From Arthrobacter sp. H-02-3 (GTDB lineage: Bacteria > Actinomycetota > Actinomycetes > Actinomycetales > Micrococcaceae), in assembly GCF_003097355.1 (NCBI RefSeq), contig NZ_PYUI01000019.1, positions 1 to 64,000 of the forward strand: DNA of 64,000 bases. The letters are read 5' to 3'. Below are positions 34,747 through 43,825 of this stretch, piece after piece. Numbering within the stretch: the first letter of the stretch is position 1; every line of letters starts with the position of its first letter. The notes below the pieces were generated by a model, which worked only from the letters and a program-made list of their open reading frames with translations, was not told the origin of the DNA and did no database searches. The translations under genes were made by a program, and so were the position numbers.

Positions 34747-35388
34747 TCAGGAAGACCGCGCTGCTTGCCGTCGTTTCAGGTCCCAGGCAGTCCAGGCGAT
34801 GAGGGCGGCGAAAACGGTCACTGCCAGGGCGGCCGAAACCCCCACCATGACGTCAATAGGCAGCAGATAGACCAGGACGGCCCGCGTGCTGGCTTCAGCA
34901 ATCAGTCCCGCACCCCAAACGGCGGAAATCTTCAGGTGCCAGCGGCGCACCGCAGGGTTGCGGTGGAATTCCCGGTCCATTTCCCCGGCGCGCTCCGGAC
35001 TCCAGGTCTTGGCTGCGTCCAAAGTCAGGGGATGTCCCAGGGCAGCCAAAACCAGGAACGAAACACCAAGGCCGCCGGTGATAGCAGAGTCCTTGAGCAG
35101 CAGAAACCGCGGGTCACCGGTAAGGAAAGAAAGGCCCAGGCCGAGTCCGAAGACGATGACCATCAGCATCGCAAACGGGTTCAGGGAATGTCCCTTGAAC
35201 GCGGTCCACAACAGCCGGCATGCAGCTGCTCCCGTCGCCGCCAGCAGTGCTGCCCAGTCCGTGGCACCGGCCAGGTGCAGGACGTAGTAGGCAGCGAGCG
35301 GTGCCCCTACGTCCCAAGCCAGACCCCGGACCAGCGCACGCGTCACCAAACCCGGACGTTCCCGTCCCGAAGCCTGCTCAGCGTTCAT
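34747..35388 (-). CDS. VC0807-like membrane protein
   Basis: A 213-aa protein with about six helices, resembling the VC0807/intracellular-septation-A-like family (FAMLMVIVFGLGLGLSFLTGDPRFLLLKDSAITG is the recognisable block). Function unknown. The ATG at 35388 has GGAG 8 nt upstream; longer frames upstream are less likely. A decayed gene fragment precedes it on the same strand. Confidence 0.75.
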   Translation of the reverse strand: MNAEQASGRERPGLVTRALVRGLAWDVGAPLAAYYVLHLAGATDWAALLAATGAAACRLLWTAFKGHSLNPFAMLMVIVFGLGLGLSFLTGDPRFLLLKDSAITGGLGVSFLVLAALGHPLTLDAAKTWSPERAGEMDREFHRNPAVRRWHLKISAVWGAGLIAEASTRAVLVYLLPIDVMVGVSAALAVTVFAALIAWTAWDLKRRQAARSS

Positions 35389-35439
35389 CGGGGTGCTCCG
35401 TCCCTTTTCCGGATGCGGGCTCTTTGAACAACACACCGG

Positions 35440-35640
35440 CTACAGCAGTCTTCCGAAGAAGACCGAGGACCATGCAGTCAGCAGCACGATCACGAGCATG
35501 CCGTCCGCCAAACGACCTCCGGCCGTGACGGCATACCAAGCCTTCCCCGAGACCGGGGACCAGGCCCTTCGTTGGCCGAATTCGGTGAATCGCCGCCACG
35601 GGGACCCCGCCGAAATCGGCGATCACCGGAGCCGCCGTCT
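35440..35640 (-). pseudogene. probable decayed membrane-protein fragment
   Basis: One minus-strand frame reads like the end of a real protein: FTEFGQRRAWSPVSGKAWYA followed by a hydrophobic segment (MLVIVLLTAWSSVFFGRLL) and TAG. It has no start codon and is closed by three stops just upstream, while the coding-like signal shifts to other frames there. This looks like the 3' end of a gene whose 5' part has mutated. Confidence 0.35.
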
Positions 35641-35977
35641 TCAGCTCCCCTCCGCTTATGACCAAGAGCTTCACCGGCCAGCAACGCCATGCTAGGTCCG
35701 AGCAGGAAGCGTCGTCAACAGGCCCGCAACCGGGTTGAATCGCCTCGGGATGCTCCTATTCCTGTCGATTCGTGGCTTGGGGTGTTCGGCTGGCTGGACT
35801 CCGGCAGGAGGGTGATCGACTGCCCTAGCAGTGAACAGCGCATCCAGCTGCTTGGGAACACCGCCATCTTCTCGCACCGGGTCGCCACGACCGTCCAGAC
35901 AAGTTCCTCAGGATCCCGCGCAGTAAGTGACGAACGGGAGACCATCGTTTCTGCCCGAAGTCAGGACGGTCGTGTCC
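35641..35977. other. stretch without a supported gene
   Basis: About 340 bp between the fragment above and the epimerase gene. Frames exist on both strands, but none shows a ribosome site, a recognised motif or a natural amino-acid pattern. I see nothing definite here. Confidence 0.4.
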
Positions 35978-37018
35978 TCAGCATGAACAAGCACTTGTTG
36001 GCCTGCCCCGGTCTGTGAGGTACGAATCCTCGAGGTCGTAGTCGGTGAAGTTGCTGAAGAACCCGTCCGCGGCGTCGGGCCGGTTGGCAGGCGAGGCAAG
36101 GAGCCAGTCAATTTCTGCCGTCACCGTCTCGGCGTAGGTGCCCACAGGCTCGTAACCCAGTGCCGTGGAAGCCTGGGTGTCGAGGACCAGCGGCGGGGTG
36201 AAGTTCCAGGGGTGGGCACCCAGTTCGGGATGGTCCCCGGCCTCGAGGAGGATCTCTTCCCACTCGTGGCCGAGGTAGGCCGCGACGGTGCGGGCGATCT
36301 CCAGGCTGGTGGGCGCATCGGGATCTGCGCTGTTGAGGATCCGTTGTCCCGGGCGGGCGGCGACTGTTTCGATGAGGGCCGCGGTGTTGACGGCGGCACT
36401 CGTATGGTCGCCTCCCGCGCCAGCCGTGGCCAGGAATACTGCGGGGCGGCGGTCGAGGATACGCTTCACGAACATCCACTCCCGCGGCACGGCTGCGCCT
36501 TCGCCATGAACCTTGGATGGGCGGATGACAGTGACGGGATGCCCGGTGTCGAGCAGCACATGTTCGGCGGCGACTTTGTTGGCGCCGTAGCCCTCGCGGG
36601 AATCGTAGCCGCCGTTCAGCGGCTTCATGGTGGGCCGGTCTTCCCGGATGGGATGCGGGAAGCACGGCGGGACGTCCGAGTTGACGTGGTTGCCGGCGTC
36701 GTCGGTGTACACGGCTTTGCTGGACAGCATGACCGCAGACCCGACCCCGGAAAGGTGCGGGAGGAGCAGGCGGGCTTCGGCAGCTGTGTAGCAGGCGGCA
36801 TCAACTAGAAGATCCGCGCCGTTTCCCAGTGCCTGCGCCAGATCGTGTCCGCTGCGCCGGTCCGATGCGAGGAACCGGGCGCCCGCAGCACGAAGAGCGG
36901 ACGGCATCTTTGACGCGTCCCGGCCCGTGATGCGGACCTGCCACCCGGCCTCCAGCAAGCGGTGCGCGATGGCCCGGCCAAGCACGCCGGTGCCCCCAAG
37001 AATGACTGCCTGTTTCAT
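35978..37018 (-). CDS. NAD-dependent epimerase/dehydratase (extended SDR)
   Basis: A 346-aa extended SDR with the nucleotide motif GGTGVLGRAI near the N-terminus and YGANK as the catalytic Tyr-x3-Lys (in SREGYGANKVAAEHVLL). It should modify a nucleotide sugar or similar alcohol/ketone. The ATG at 37018 is preferred because TAGTGT lies 7 nt upstream (leaderless) and because the three-residue longer frame adds nothing. The last ~12 residues (DRGRPTSACSC) look unconserved, as if the stop codon had moved. Confidence 0.85.
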   Translation of the reverse strand: MKQAVILGGTGVLGRAIAHRLLEAGWQVRITGRDASKMPSALRAAGARFLASDRRSGHDLAQALGNGADLLVDAACYTAAEARLLLPHLSGVGSAVMLSSKAVYTDDAGNHVNSDVPPCFPHPIREDRPTMKPLNGGYDSREGYGANKVAAEHVLLDTGHPVTVIRPSKVHGEGAAVPREWMFVKRILDRRPAVFLATAGAGGDHTSAAVNTAALIETVAARPGQRILNSADPDAPTSLEIARTVAAYLGHEWEEILLEAGDHPELGAHPWNFTPPLVLDTQASTALGYEPVGTYAETVTAEIDWLLASPANRPDAADGFFSNFTDYDLEDSYLTDRGRPTSACSC

Positions 37019-37153
37019 TCGCACCACACTAGTGGGCCACCAGGCGGCCGCAGCGCAGTGACTTCACCCGGATTCGCCGGCGTCTCCCCGGTACGCTGAA
37101 GCTATCTGCAGCACACTTCAGCCAGGGTTGTGAACGTTTGGAACGGGGATCCC

Positions 37154-39868
37154 ATGGCATATCCGGTGATTGCCACGAAGCTCTACGTCCCCAGGCCGCG
37201 ACGTGGACTGGTGGCACGCCCGCGGCTCAGTGAGCTTCTGCGCCGCGGAGCCGAGTCGTCACTGACGTTGGTGTCCGCCCCCGCAGGGTTCGGCAAGACG
37301 ACTCTCCTTGCCGGGTGGTTGGCTGAGGTATCCGGCGAAGACCATTGCGTGGCGTGGCTCTCGCTCGATCAAGCCGACAGCGAGCCTGCGGTGTTCTGGA
37401 CCTATGTGGTGACCGCGCTCCAAACGGCGGTGCCCGGCGTCGGCTCTACTGCGCTCGAACTGACGGGGACGTCCCCGTTCCCCACCGAGCGTGTGCTCAC
37501 TACGGTGCTGAACGAACTGGCCGCCGCCCCGGCCGCTGTCTGGCTGGTGCTGGACGACTACCACTTGGTGGACGGCCACGATGTCGGCGAAGGTATGGCC
37601 TTCCTGCTGGAGCACCTTCCGCCCCACGTGCACGTCGTGATCAGCACGCGCGCCGACCCCTCGCTGCCGCTGTCCCGCTGGCGCGTGCGCGGCGAGCTGG
37701 TCGAGATCCGTGCCGCGGAGCTGCGCTTCACGCCGGAGGAGGCCGCCGCCTACCTCAACGGGGCGGCGGGACTGGACCTGGCAGCCGGGGATGTCGCGGC
37801 TTTGGAGGAACGCACGGAGGGGTGGATTGCCGCGCTGCAGCTCGCCGCGCTCTCACTCCAGGGGCGCGACGACGTCGCCGGTTTCATCGCCCGGTTCGCC
37901 GGGAACGACCGGTATGTGGTCGATTACCTCGTCGAGGAGGTGCTGCAGCATCAACCTGAACCGGTTCGCGGCTTCCTCTTGCAGTCCGCTGTGCTTGACC
38001 GGCTGACGGGGCCGCTCTGTGACGCCGTCACCGGCCGCGACGACGGAGGCCAGATGCTCATGGTCCTGGAGCGGGCGAACCTCTTCCTTGTCCCGCTGGA
38101 CGAGCGGCGGGAATGGTACCGGTACCACCACCTCTTTGCTGACGTGCTGCGCGCCCGCCTGCTCAGCGAACGGCCTGAGCAGGTTCCCCTGCTGCATCAG
38201 CGCGCCAGCCGGTGGTTCGAGGCCAACAATCTGCCAGCTGAGGCGATCAGGCACACAATGGCCGCCGGGGACTTCGACCACGCAGCTCACCTCATGGAAC
38301 TGGCTGTGCCGACGATCCGGCGCAACCGGCAGGACGCGATGCTGCTCGGCTGGCTGAGGGAACTGCCCGACGACGCCGTCCGGCGCAGCCCGGTGCTGAG
38401 CGTCTTCTCCGGCTTCATGCTCATGGTCTCCGGAGACCTCGATCAGGTCGGCCCGCGGCTTGACGACGCGGAACGCGCGCTGGCTGCGGTACCGGCCGGG
38501 GAGGTTCCCCCTTGGGCCGATACCGAGGCGCTCCAGTCGTTGCCATCGACCATCGCCGTCTACCGCGCCTCGCTCGCGCAAGCACGGGGCGATGTGGCCG
38601 GCACGGTCGAACATGCCCGGCGCGCACTGGATCTGGCCCGCCCGGGCGACCATCTCGGGCGGGGCGCTGCCGCCGGATTCCTAGGTCTCGCCGCGTGGGC
38701 AAAGGGCGACGTAGCGGCAGCACTGGAGACGTTCACGCAGGCCGTGGCCAGCCTCCACGCTGCCGGCAACCTGGTCGACGAGCTCAGCAGTACGGTGGTG
38801 CTTGCCGACATGTGGCTCGCGGCCGGCCGGCCGGGCAAGGCACGCCGGCTCTACCGGAGCGCGCTGCAGCGGGCCGAGGCGCACGGTGAGTCCGTAGCAC
38901 GGGCCACCGCCGAGCTGCACGTCGGACTGGCCGAGATCGACTGCCAGGCCGGAGACCTGGGCAGCGCCAGGCGACACCTCGACACCGCCGCAGTATTCGC
39001 CGAGCGGGCGCCGGTGACCGAAAGCCGCTATCGGTGGTTCGTGGCGATGGCGCTGATCGCCCGGGCCGAAGGAGCCCCGGAGAAGGCGGTCAATCTCCTG
39101 GACGAGGCGGAGACGCTCTACCAGCGGGGGTTCTTCCCCGATGTGCGCCCTATCGCTGCGATGAGGGCCAGGGTCTGGATCGCCCAGGGCAAGATACCGG
39201 AGGCCGACGAGTGGGCACGCGAGCGCGGCGTGTCCGCCACGGACCAGGCCAGCTATCTGCGCGAGTCCGACCACCTCACCTTGGTACGTCTGCTCATCGC
39301 GCAGCACCGTACAGACCCCGGCGGCATCGCGATCGGCCCGGCAGCCCGCCTATTGGACCGGTTGCTGGAGGCCGCTGGGGCAAGTGGCCGCGCCGGAAGC
39401 GCCATGGAGATCCGCATGCTGCAGGCCTTGGCACAGGACGCGCAGGGGCATCGGACGCAGGCCCGCGAGGCTCTCGGCCGGGCATTGGCCGAGGCACCCG
39501 AGCCAGGCGACTACGTGCGGCTCTTCCTGGACGAGGGGACCCCGATGATGGAGCTGCTGCGCGACGCCACACGCCACGGCATCGGCGGAGACCACGCCCG
39601 CCGCTTGCTCAGCTTGGGTGCGTCCGTCCAGGCGCAGTCCCCCGGCCCGGGGGAGCGCCCGCCGCCGTCGTCCGTTGTCCCCTTGAGCAAGCGGGAGCTG
39701 CAGGTGCTCAGGCTCCTCGACAGTGAGCTGAGCGGGCCGCAGATCGCCGTCGAACTGTTCATCTCGCACAACACGCTGCGCACCCACACCAAGCACATCT
39801 TCACCAAGCTCGACGTCACGGACCGCAGGGGGGCCGTCCGCCGGGCACGCGAAAGAGGCCTGCTGTAG
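37154..39868 (+). CDS. MalT-like LuxR-family transcriptional regulator
   Basis: A 904-aa large ATP-binding LuxR (LAL/MalT) regulator. The P-loop is APAGFGKTT (Lys48), the Walker B-like strand is VWLVLDDYHLVDG, a TPR-like helical region covers about residues 400-800, and the LuxR helix-turn-helix is C-terminal (SKRELQVLRLLDSELSGPQIAVELFISHNTLRTHTKHIFTKL). It would activate genes when a ligand and ATP bind. The likely targets are the two small genes downstream, in front of which lies a palindrome at 39905-39927. The start ATG at 37154 has GGGGAT just upstream; GTG at 37130 is an alternative. Confidence 0.9.
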   Translation: MAYPVIATKLYVPRPRRGLVARPRLSELLRRGAESSLTLVSAPAGFGKTTLLAGWLAEVSGEDHCVAWLSLDQADSEPAVFWTYVVTALQTAVPGVGSTALELTGTSPFPTERVLTTVLNELAAAPAAVWLVLDDYHLVDGHDVGEGMAFLLEHLPPHVHVVISTRADPSLPLSRWRVRGELVEIRAAELRFTPEEAAAYLNGAAGLDLAAGDVAALEERTEGWIAALQLAALSLQGRDDVAGFIARFAGNDRYVVDYLVEEVLQHQPEPVRGFLLQSAVLDRLTGPLCDAVTGRDDGGQMLMVLERANLFLVPLDERREWYRYHHLFADVLRARLLSERPEQVPLLHQRASRWFEANNLPAEAIRHTMAAGDFDHAAHLMELAVPTIRRNRQDAMLLGWLRELPDDAVRRSPVLSVFSGFMLMVSGDLDQVGPRLDDAERALAAVPAGEVPPWADTEALQSLPSTIAVYRASLAQARGDVAGTVEHARRALDLARPGDHLGRGAAAGFLGLAAWAKGDVAAALETFTQAVASLHAAGNLVDELSSTVVLADMWLAAGRPGKARRLYRSALQRAEAHGESVARATAELHVGLAEIDCQAGDLGSARRHLDTAAVFAERAPVTESRYRWFVAMALIARAEGAPEKAVNLLDEAETLYQRGFFPDVRPIAAMRARVWIAQGKIPEADEWARERGVSATDQASYLRESDHLTLVRLLIAQHRTDPGGIAIGPAARLLDRLLEAAGASGRAGSAMEIRMLQALAQDAQGHRTQAREALGRALAEAPEPGDYVRLFLDEGTPMMELLRDATRHGIGGDHARRLLSLGASVQAQSPGPGERPPPSSVVPLSKRELQVLRLLDSELSGPQIAVELFISHNTLRTHTKHIFTKLDVTDRRGAVRRARERGLL

Positions 39869-39904
39869 CCGCGGCGCGCACATCTCACCCTGTCAGTCAC
39901 ATCG

Positions 39905-39927
39905 CGGGGTGACGCCCGGTCACCCCG
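39905..39927. promoter_or_regulatory. palindromic operator candidate
   Basis: Perfect 9-bp arms CGGGGTGAC and GTCACCCCG separated by GCCCG, in the 125-bp gap between the LuxR gene and the membrane-protein gene. A TACATT hexamer at 39936-39941 is a plausible -10, so the palindrome would cover the -35 region. Probable binding site of the adjacent regulator. A terminator role is less likely because no T run follows. Confidence 0.5.
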
Positions 39928-39993
39928 TCCGTCCCTACATTTGAGTCATTCCGCGGCGCCCCGCCACGGAAACCCAGAACCAGGGAGCCGGAC

Positions 39994-40683
39994 ATGTCCA
40001 TCACCACCACCAAACTCACCCGCTGGGCCGGCCTTTGCGCCGTCGCGGCGGGCCTGCTGTTCATCGGCGTCCAGATCAACCACCCGCACCTGGATGCCGC
40101 CTTCGTCACCACCACCGAATGGACTGTCCGCCAAAGCCTGAAGGTCCTCATGTCCGTCCTGTCGCTCGTCGGCATCACCGGCATGTACCTCCGCCAGGTG
40201 AAGCAGACCGGAGTGCTCGGCCTGATCGGGTACACGGTGTTCGGCGTTGGTTATCTCATCATGATGAGCGTCGAAGTCATTGGTGTAGTGGTCCTTCCGG
40301 CCCTCGCCAACAGTGCACCCGGCTACGTCAACGACGTTCTCGCCGCAGCCACCGGCGGGCACCCGGCCGGCGACGTCGGCCTGATGCAGCCCCTCAGCGT
40401 GGTGTCTGGCCTCACCTACCTGGCCGGCGGACTCCTCTTCGGCATCGCACTCTTCCGCGCCAACGTCCTGGCCCGCTGGGCTGCGGCGGTCCTCGCCGGC
40501 GGCACCGTCGCAACCATCGTGATCCCACTGCTTCCGCAGATCAACGAAAGGCTGTTCGCCGTCCCCACTGGTGTCGCCCTGATCGGCCTCGGATATTCGC
40601 TGTGGCGCGATCAGCGCGCCGCAGCCGGCCGCGACCAGCTCAATTTCACCGGGGCGCCGCTCAACCCGGCTGACGTCAAGTGA
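39994..40683 (+). CDS. hypothetical membrane protein
   Basis: A 229-aa protein with about six helices (WAGLCAVAAGLLFIGVQINHP at the start, then LMSVLSLVGITGMYL, LTYLAGGLLFGIALF and others). This type is commonly encoded behind MalT-like regulators in Arthrobacter. Function unknown. GGAG lies about 7 nt before the ATG. Its stop overlaps the GTG of the next gene. Confidence 0.78.
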   Translation: MSITTTKLTRWAGLCAVAAGLLFIGVQINHPHLDAAFVTTTEWTVRQSLKVLMSVLSLVGITGMYLRQVKQTGVLGLIGYTVFGVGYLIMMSVEVIGVVVLPALANSAPGYVNDVLAAATGGHPAGDVGLMQPLSVVSGLTYLAGGLLFGIALFRANVLARWAAAVLAGGTVATIVIPLLPQINERLFAVPTGVALIGLGYSLWRDQRAAAGRDQLNFTGAPLNPADVK

Positions 40684-40985
40684 GCACGCAGGGCGACGGC
40701 GGAGGCCGGGCCACCATGACCCGGCACCGAGAACGGCCGGAGCCCACGGGCTACCGGCTCCGGGTCAACGGACACCTCGACGAGCAGTGGTCCGCCTGGT
40801 TCGGCGACCTGGCCCTGACCCACGATAGCGACGGCACTACAAGCCTCAGCGGTTTCGTCGCCGACCAGGCGGCCCTGTTTGGGCTGCTCATGAAGGTCCG
40901 GGACCTCGGCATCATCCTGGTCTCCGTCGAGGCCATCGGTCCGGCTAGCTCACTGCCCCGCTCCGCCGCGAACTCCCAGCGCTAG
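40680..40985 (+). CDS. hypothetical protein of LuxR-linked operon
   Basis: A 101-aa soluble protein; residues ~20-88 are a small alpha/beta domain (YRLRVNGHLDEQWSAWFGDL, then TSLSGFVADQAALFGLLMKVRDLGIILVSVE) that often occurs next to MalT-type regulators. It starts with GTG in a GTGA overlap with the membrane-protein stop. Its own stop is shared with the convergent DinB-like gene in a CTAG. Confidence 0.78.
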   Translation: MSTQGDGGGRATMTRHRERPEPTGYRLRVNGHLDEQWSAWFGDLALTHDSDGTTSLSGFVADQAALFGLLMKVRDLGIILVSVEAIGPASSLPRSAANSQR

Positions 40986-41482
40986 CTCCGGGCGGCGAGG
41001 ATCTGCTCGCGCAGGATGTCCGCGTGACCGCAGTGCTGGGCCAGTTCCCGGAGCATGTGCAGGTAGACCCACCGCAGGGGCAGCGGACCCCGTCGGTTGC
41101 CCCGGACGAGGTCGTCAAGATCCAGCGGCGCGGCCGCCCGGCGGGAGTCCCCGCAGGCACGGCTGTAGGCGGACTGCAGGCCCGCGATGGTGTCGCCCGG
41201 CTCGAGGATGAACGATTCGTCCGGGGTGGCCGGGATCCCGATCTCCGCCCGGGTCCGGCACGTGATGGCCTCGTCAAACCAGACCCTCTCCACAAACGTG
41301 GCGTGCTTGACCAGCCCCAGGAGGGTGGTCCGCGAGGGGACCAGCGATGCCCGGGCCTCCTGTTCCGTGAGCCCGTCCAGGCAGTTGTGCAGTGCCGCCC
41401 GGTGCTCGTCGAGGAACGAATCGAACTGGGTGCGCAGGTCCGCGGTCAGGGTTGCCGGATCCATGCTGGGAAAGGGGCTCAT
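40982..41482 (-). CDS. DinB-like/DUF664 family protein
   Basis: A 166-aa four-helix protein of the DinB/YfiT-like superfamily. Histidines that may bind metal are in LVKHATFVERVWF and ELAQHCGHADILREQI. Members in actinobacteria include mycothiol-dependent S-transferases, which fits a host that makes mycothiol. The gene's role is not determined. TAGGAT 8 nt upstream and GAGGG are both near the ATG. Confidence 0.8.
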   Translation of the reverse strand: MSPFPSMDPATLTADLRTQFDSFLDEHRAALHNCLDGLTEQEARASLVPSRTTLLGLVKHATFVERVWFDEAITCRTRAEIGIPATPDESFILEPGDTIAGLQSAYSRACGDSRRAAAPLDLDDLVRGNRRGPLPLRWVYLHMLRELAQHCGHADILREQILAARS

Positions 41483-41558
41483 GGGCCCTCATCCTAGGGC
41501 GGGACGGCCCGGTCCGGAAGTGGCGGACCGGGCCTTTCCAGGGGGCACCGGTGCGGGG

Positions 41559-42203
41559 TCAGTGCCCGCGGGCGATCCATTCCTCAAGGTGCGGCGCTTC
41601 GGCGCCGATCGTCGTCGGATCTCCGTGGCCGGTGCGCACCACCGTGTCCGCCGGGAGCGGCAGGAGCCGGTGGCGGATGGACTCGATGATGGTGGGGAAG
41701 TCGCTGAAGGACCGTCCGGTGGCCCCGGGGCCGCCCTGGAACAGCGTGTCGCCACTGAACACGGTGTGTTCAGAAACAGCGCCCTCGCCCTCGAACAGGA
41801 AGCACACGGATCCGGGCGAATGGCCGGGCGTGTGCAGTGCCGTGAGCCTGGCCCCGGCGACGTCGAAGGTGTCGCCGTCGGCAATCGCGTGGTCCGGCCC
41901 GGTGCCGGGGAACACCTGCTCCCACAGCATCCAGTCGTCCCGGTGCAGGTACACGGGCGCGTTCACGAGCGTCCGGACGTCGCCGACGGCGCGGATGTGG
42001 TCATCGTGGCCGTGCGTGAGCAGGATCGCGGCGACCTTCCGGCCCGCGACGGCCGCGGTCACGGCAGCGGGATCGTGAGCGGGGTCGATGATGACGCATT
42101 CGGTGTCATCGCCGACGATCCACACGTTGTTGTCAACGTCCCAGGTCCCGCCGTCGAGCGAGAATGTCCCGGAGGTGACCAGCCGGTCGATCCGGACGCT
42201 CAC
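41559..42203 (-). CDS. MBL-fold metallo-hydrolase, mycothiol pathway candidate
   Basis: A 214-aa metallo-beta-lactamase-fold protein with THGHDDH and further zinc ligands (HTPGHSPGS, then the final GHGDPT). It resembles glyoxalase II-type thioesterases. Its start overlaps the stop of the mycothiol-dependent formaldehyde dehydrogenase by 4 nt (ATGA). The same pairing occurs in mycobacteria and suggests that it hydrolyses S-formylmycothiol to formate and mycothiol (inference). Confidence 0.85.
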   Translation of the reverse strand: MSVRIDRLVTSGTFSLDGGTWDVDNNVWIVGDDTECVIIDPAHDPAAVTAAVAGRKVAAILLTHGHDDHIRAVGDVRTLVNAPVYLHRDDWMLWEQVFPGTGPDHAIADGDTFDVAGARLTALHTPGHSPGSVCFLFEGEGAVSEHTVFSGDTLFQGGPGATGRSFSDFPTIIESIRHRLLPLPADTVVRTGHGDPTTIGAEAPHLEEWIARGH

Positions 42204-43285
42204 AGCTCCACCACCGAGCGCAGCACCGCGCCGGCGTGCATCTTCCCGAAGGCTTCTTCGATCTGGTCGATCGTGATCCGCTCGGTCACGAAGGCGTCCA
42301 GGTCCAGCTTGCCCTGCCGGTAGAGGCTGATGAGCATGGGGAAGTCGCGCGAGGGCAGGCAGTCGCCGTACCAGGAGGACTTGAGCGAGCCGCCGCGGCC
42401 GAACACGTCCAGCAGCGGGAGCTCCAGGGTCATGTCGGGGCTCGGGACGCCCACCAGCACCACGGTGCCGGCGAGGTCACGGGCGTAGAAGGCCTGCTTG
42501 TACGTTTCCGGGCGGCCGACGGCGTCAATCACCACATCGGCGCCGAAACCGCCGGTCAGTTCGCGGATTGCTTCCACGGGGTCGACGGCGGAGGAGTCCA
42601 CCGTGTGGGTGGCGCCGAGTTCCCGGGCGCGCTGAAGCTTCTTGGCGTCGATGTCGACGGCGATCACGGTGGTGGCGCCGGCGAGCGCCGCACCGGCGAT
42701 GGCCGCCACGCCCACGCCGCCGCAGCCGATCACGGCGACCGAATCGCCGCGCTGGACGTTCCCGGTGTTGATCGCGGCGCCGATCCCTGCCATCACGCCG
42801 CAACCGAGCAGCCCGACGGCGGCGGGGTCGGCGTCGGGATCCACCTTGGTGCACTGGCCGGCCGCCACGAGGGTCTTCTCGGCGAAGGCGCCGATGCCCA
42901 GGGCCGTGCTTAGCTCCGTGCCGTCTTCCAGCGTCATCTTCTGGGTGGCGTTGTGGGTGTTGAAGCAGTACTGGGGCTCACCGCGGCGGCAGGCCCGGCA
43001 CTCGCCGCACACGGCACGCCAGTTCAAGACCACGCGGTCACCGGGAGCGACCTCGGTGACGTCCGGTCCGACGGCGCTGACAACGCCCGTGGCCTCGTGG
43101 CCGAGCAGGAAGGGGAAGTCGTCGTTGATCGCGCCCTGCTTGTAGTGCAGATCGGTGTGGCAGACGCCGCACGTGAGGATGTCCACGAGGGCCTCGCCGG
43201 GACCGGGGTCCGGCACCAGGATCGTCTCCAGGGTGACATCGGCATTCTTGGAACGGACTACTGCGCCCTTGACTTTATGGACCAT
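42200..43285 (-). CDS. mscR: S-(hydroxymethyl)mycothiol dehydrogenase
   Basis: A 361-aa zinc-dependent alcohol dehydrogenase of the class III/mycothiol type. Catalytic zinc ligands are Cys42 (CGVCHTD) and His in FLLGHEATG; the structural zinc site is the CGECRACRRGEPQYC quartet; the NAD-binding motif is GCGGVGVAAI. It oxidises the spontaneous mycothiol-formaldehyde adduct to S-formylmycothiol, and also reduces S-nitrosomycothiol in known members. The ATG at 43285 has GAGGAG 9 nt upstream. Three direct repeats upstream may be operators. The MBL hydrolase follows in the same operon and mycoredoxin lies upstream. Confidence 0.92.
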   Translation of the reverse strand: MVHKVKGAVVRSKNADVTLETILVPDPGPGEALVDILTCGVCHTDLHYKQGAINDDFPFLLGHEATGVVSAVGPDVTEVAPGDRVVLNWRAVCGECRACRRGEPQYCFNTHNATQKMTLEDGTELSTALGIGAFAEKTLVAAGQCTKVDPDADPAAVGLLGCGVMAGIGAAINTGNVQRGDSVAVIGCGGVGVAAIAGAALAGATTVIAVDIDAKKLQRARELGATHTVDSSAVDPVEAIRELTGGFGADVVIDAVGRPETYKQAFYARDLAGTVVLVGVPSPDMTLELPLLDVFGRGGSLKSSWYGDCLPSRDFPMLISLYRQGKLDLDAFVTERITIDQIEEAFGKMHAGAVLRSVVEL

Positions 43286-43309
43286 GGCATAAGCTCCTCT
43301 GCTCGAATC

Positions 43310-43348
43310 GCGGGTTACCCGCACAACTTACCCGCAAATCTACCCGCA
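43310..43348 (-). promoter_or_regulatory. triple TGCGGGTA repeat upstream of mscR
   Basis: On the minus strand TGCGGGTA occurs three times, at 43348-43341, 43336-43329 and 43323-43316, with 12- and 13-bp periods. The last copy also forms a palindrome GCGGGT-T-ACCCGC at 43310-43322 (plus strand). The array lies 25-63 bp upstream of the mscR ATG, where a regulator of a formaldehyde or thiol-stress gene could bind. Confidence 0.5.
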
Positions 43349-43432
43349 CAGCCTGCCGGGACAACGGGGGACGGCACGGCCCGTGGGGGCCGCGCCGTCG
43401 TGATTTGGTGCTGCTTTTGGATAAAGGGAAGG

Positions 43433-43690
43433 CTAGGCGGCGAGCCGGCTCTTGACCTCGGCCGCGGAGGGGTTGGTCGCGGCGGTGCCGTCCGGGAACA
43501 GCACGGTGGGGACGGTGCGGTTGCCTCCGTTGAGCTGCTCCACGAGATCGGCAGTGCCTTCGACTTCCTCGATGTTGATCTCGGTGTACCCGATGCCCTG
43601 CGCGTCCAGCTGCTTCTTCAGCCGGGTGCAGTAGCCGCACCACGTGGTCGAAAACATGGTGATGGTGCCGGTTTCGGGGGTGAAATCCAC
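43433..43690 (-). CDS. mrx1: mycoredoxin (glutaredoxin-like)
   Basis: An 85-aa thioredoxin-fold protein with CGYC at residues 18-21 (TTWCGYC) and TVPTVLFPDG, matching mycoredoxin-1. It removes mycothiol from mixed disulfides on proteins, using the first cysteine. It starts with GTG; GAGGAG lies 6 nt upstream. It is 148 bp upstream of mscR on the same strand, so a shared promoter is possible. Confidence 0.9.
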   Translation of the reverse strand: MDFTPETGTITMFSTTWCGYCTRLKKQLDAQGIGYTEINIEEVEGTADLVEQLNGGNRTVPTVLFPDGTAATNPSAAEVKSRLAA

Positions 43691-43825
43691 GAAGTTCTCC
43701 TCAAGCTAGTGGTTGGGGCCGGCGTGGAGGGCCGGGCGCCCACGGAAGTCGTACGTCACTTCCAATAACCGTACCGCGCAGCACACTATTCCCGCACGAC
43801 GGTCCGCGGTGGCATGCTGGAGGGC

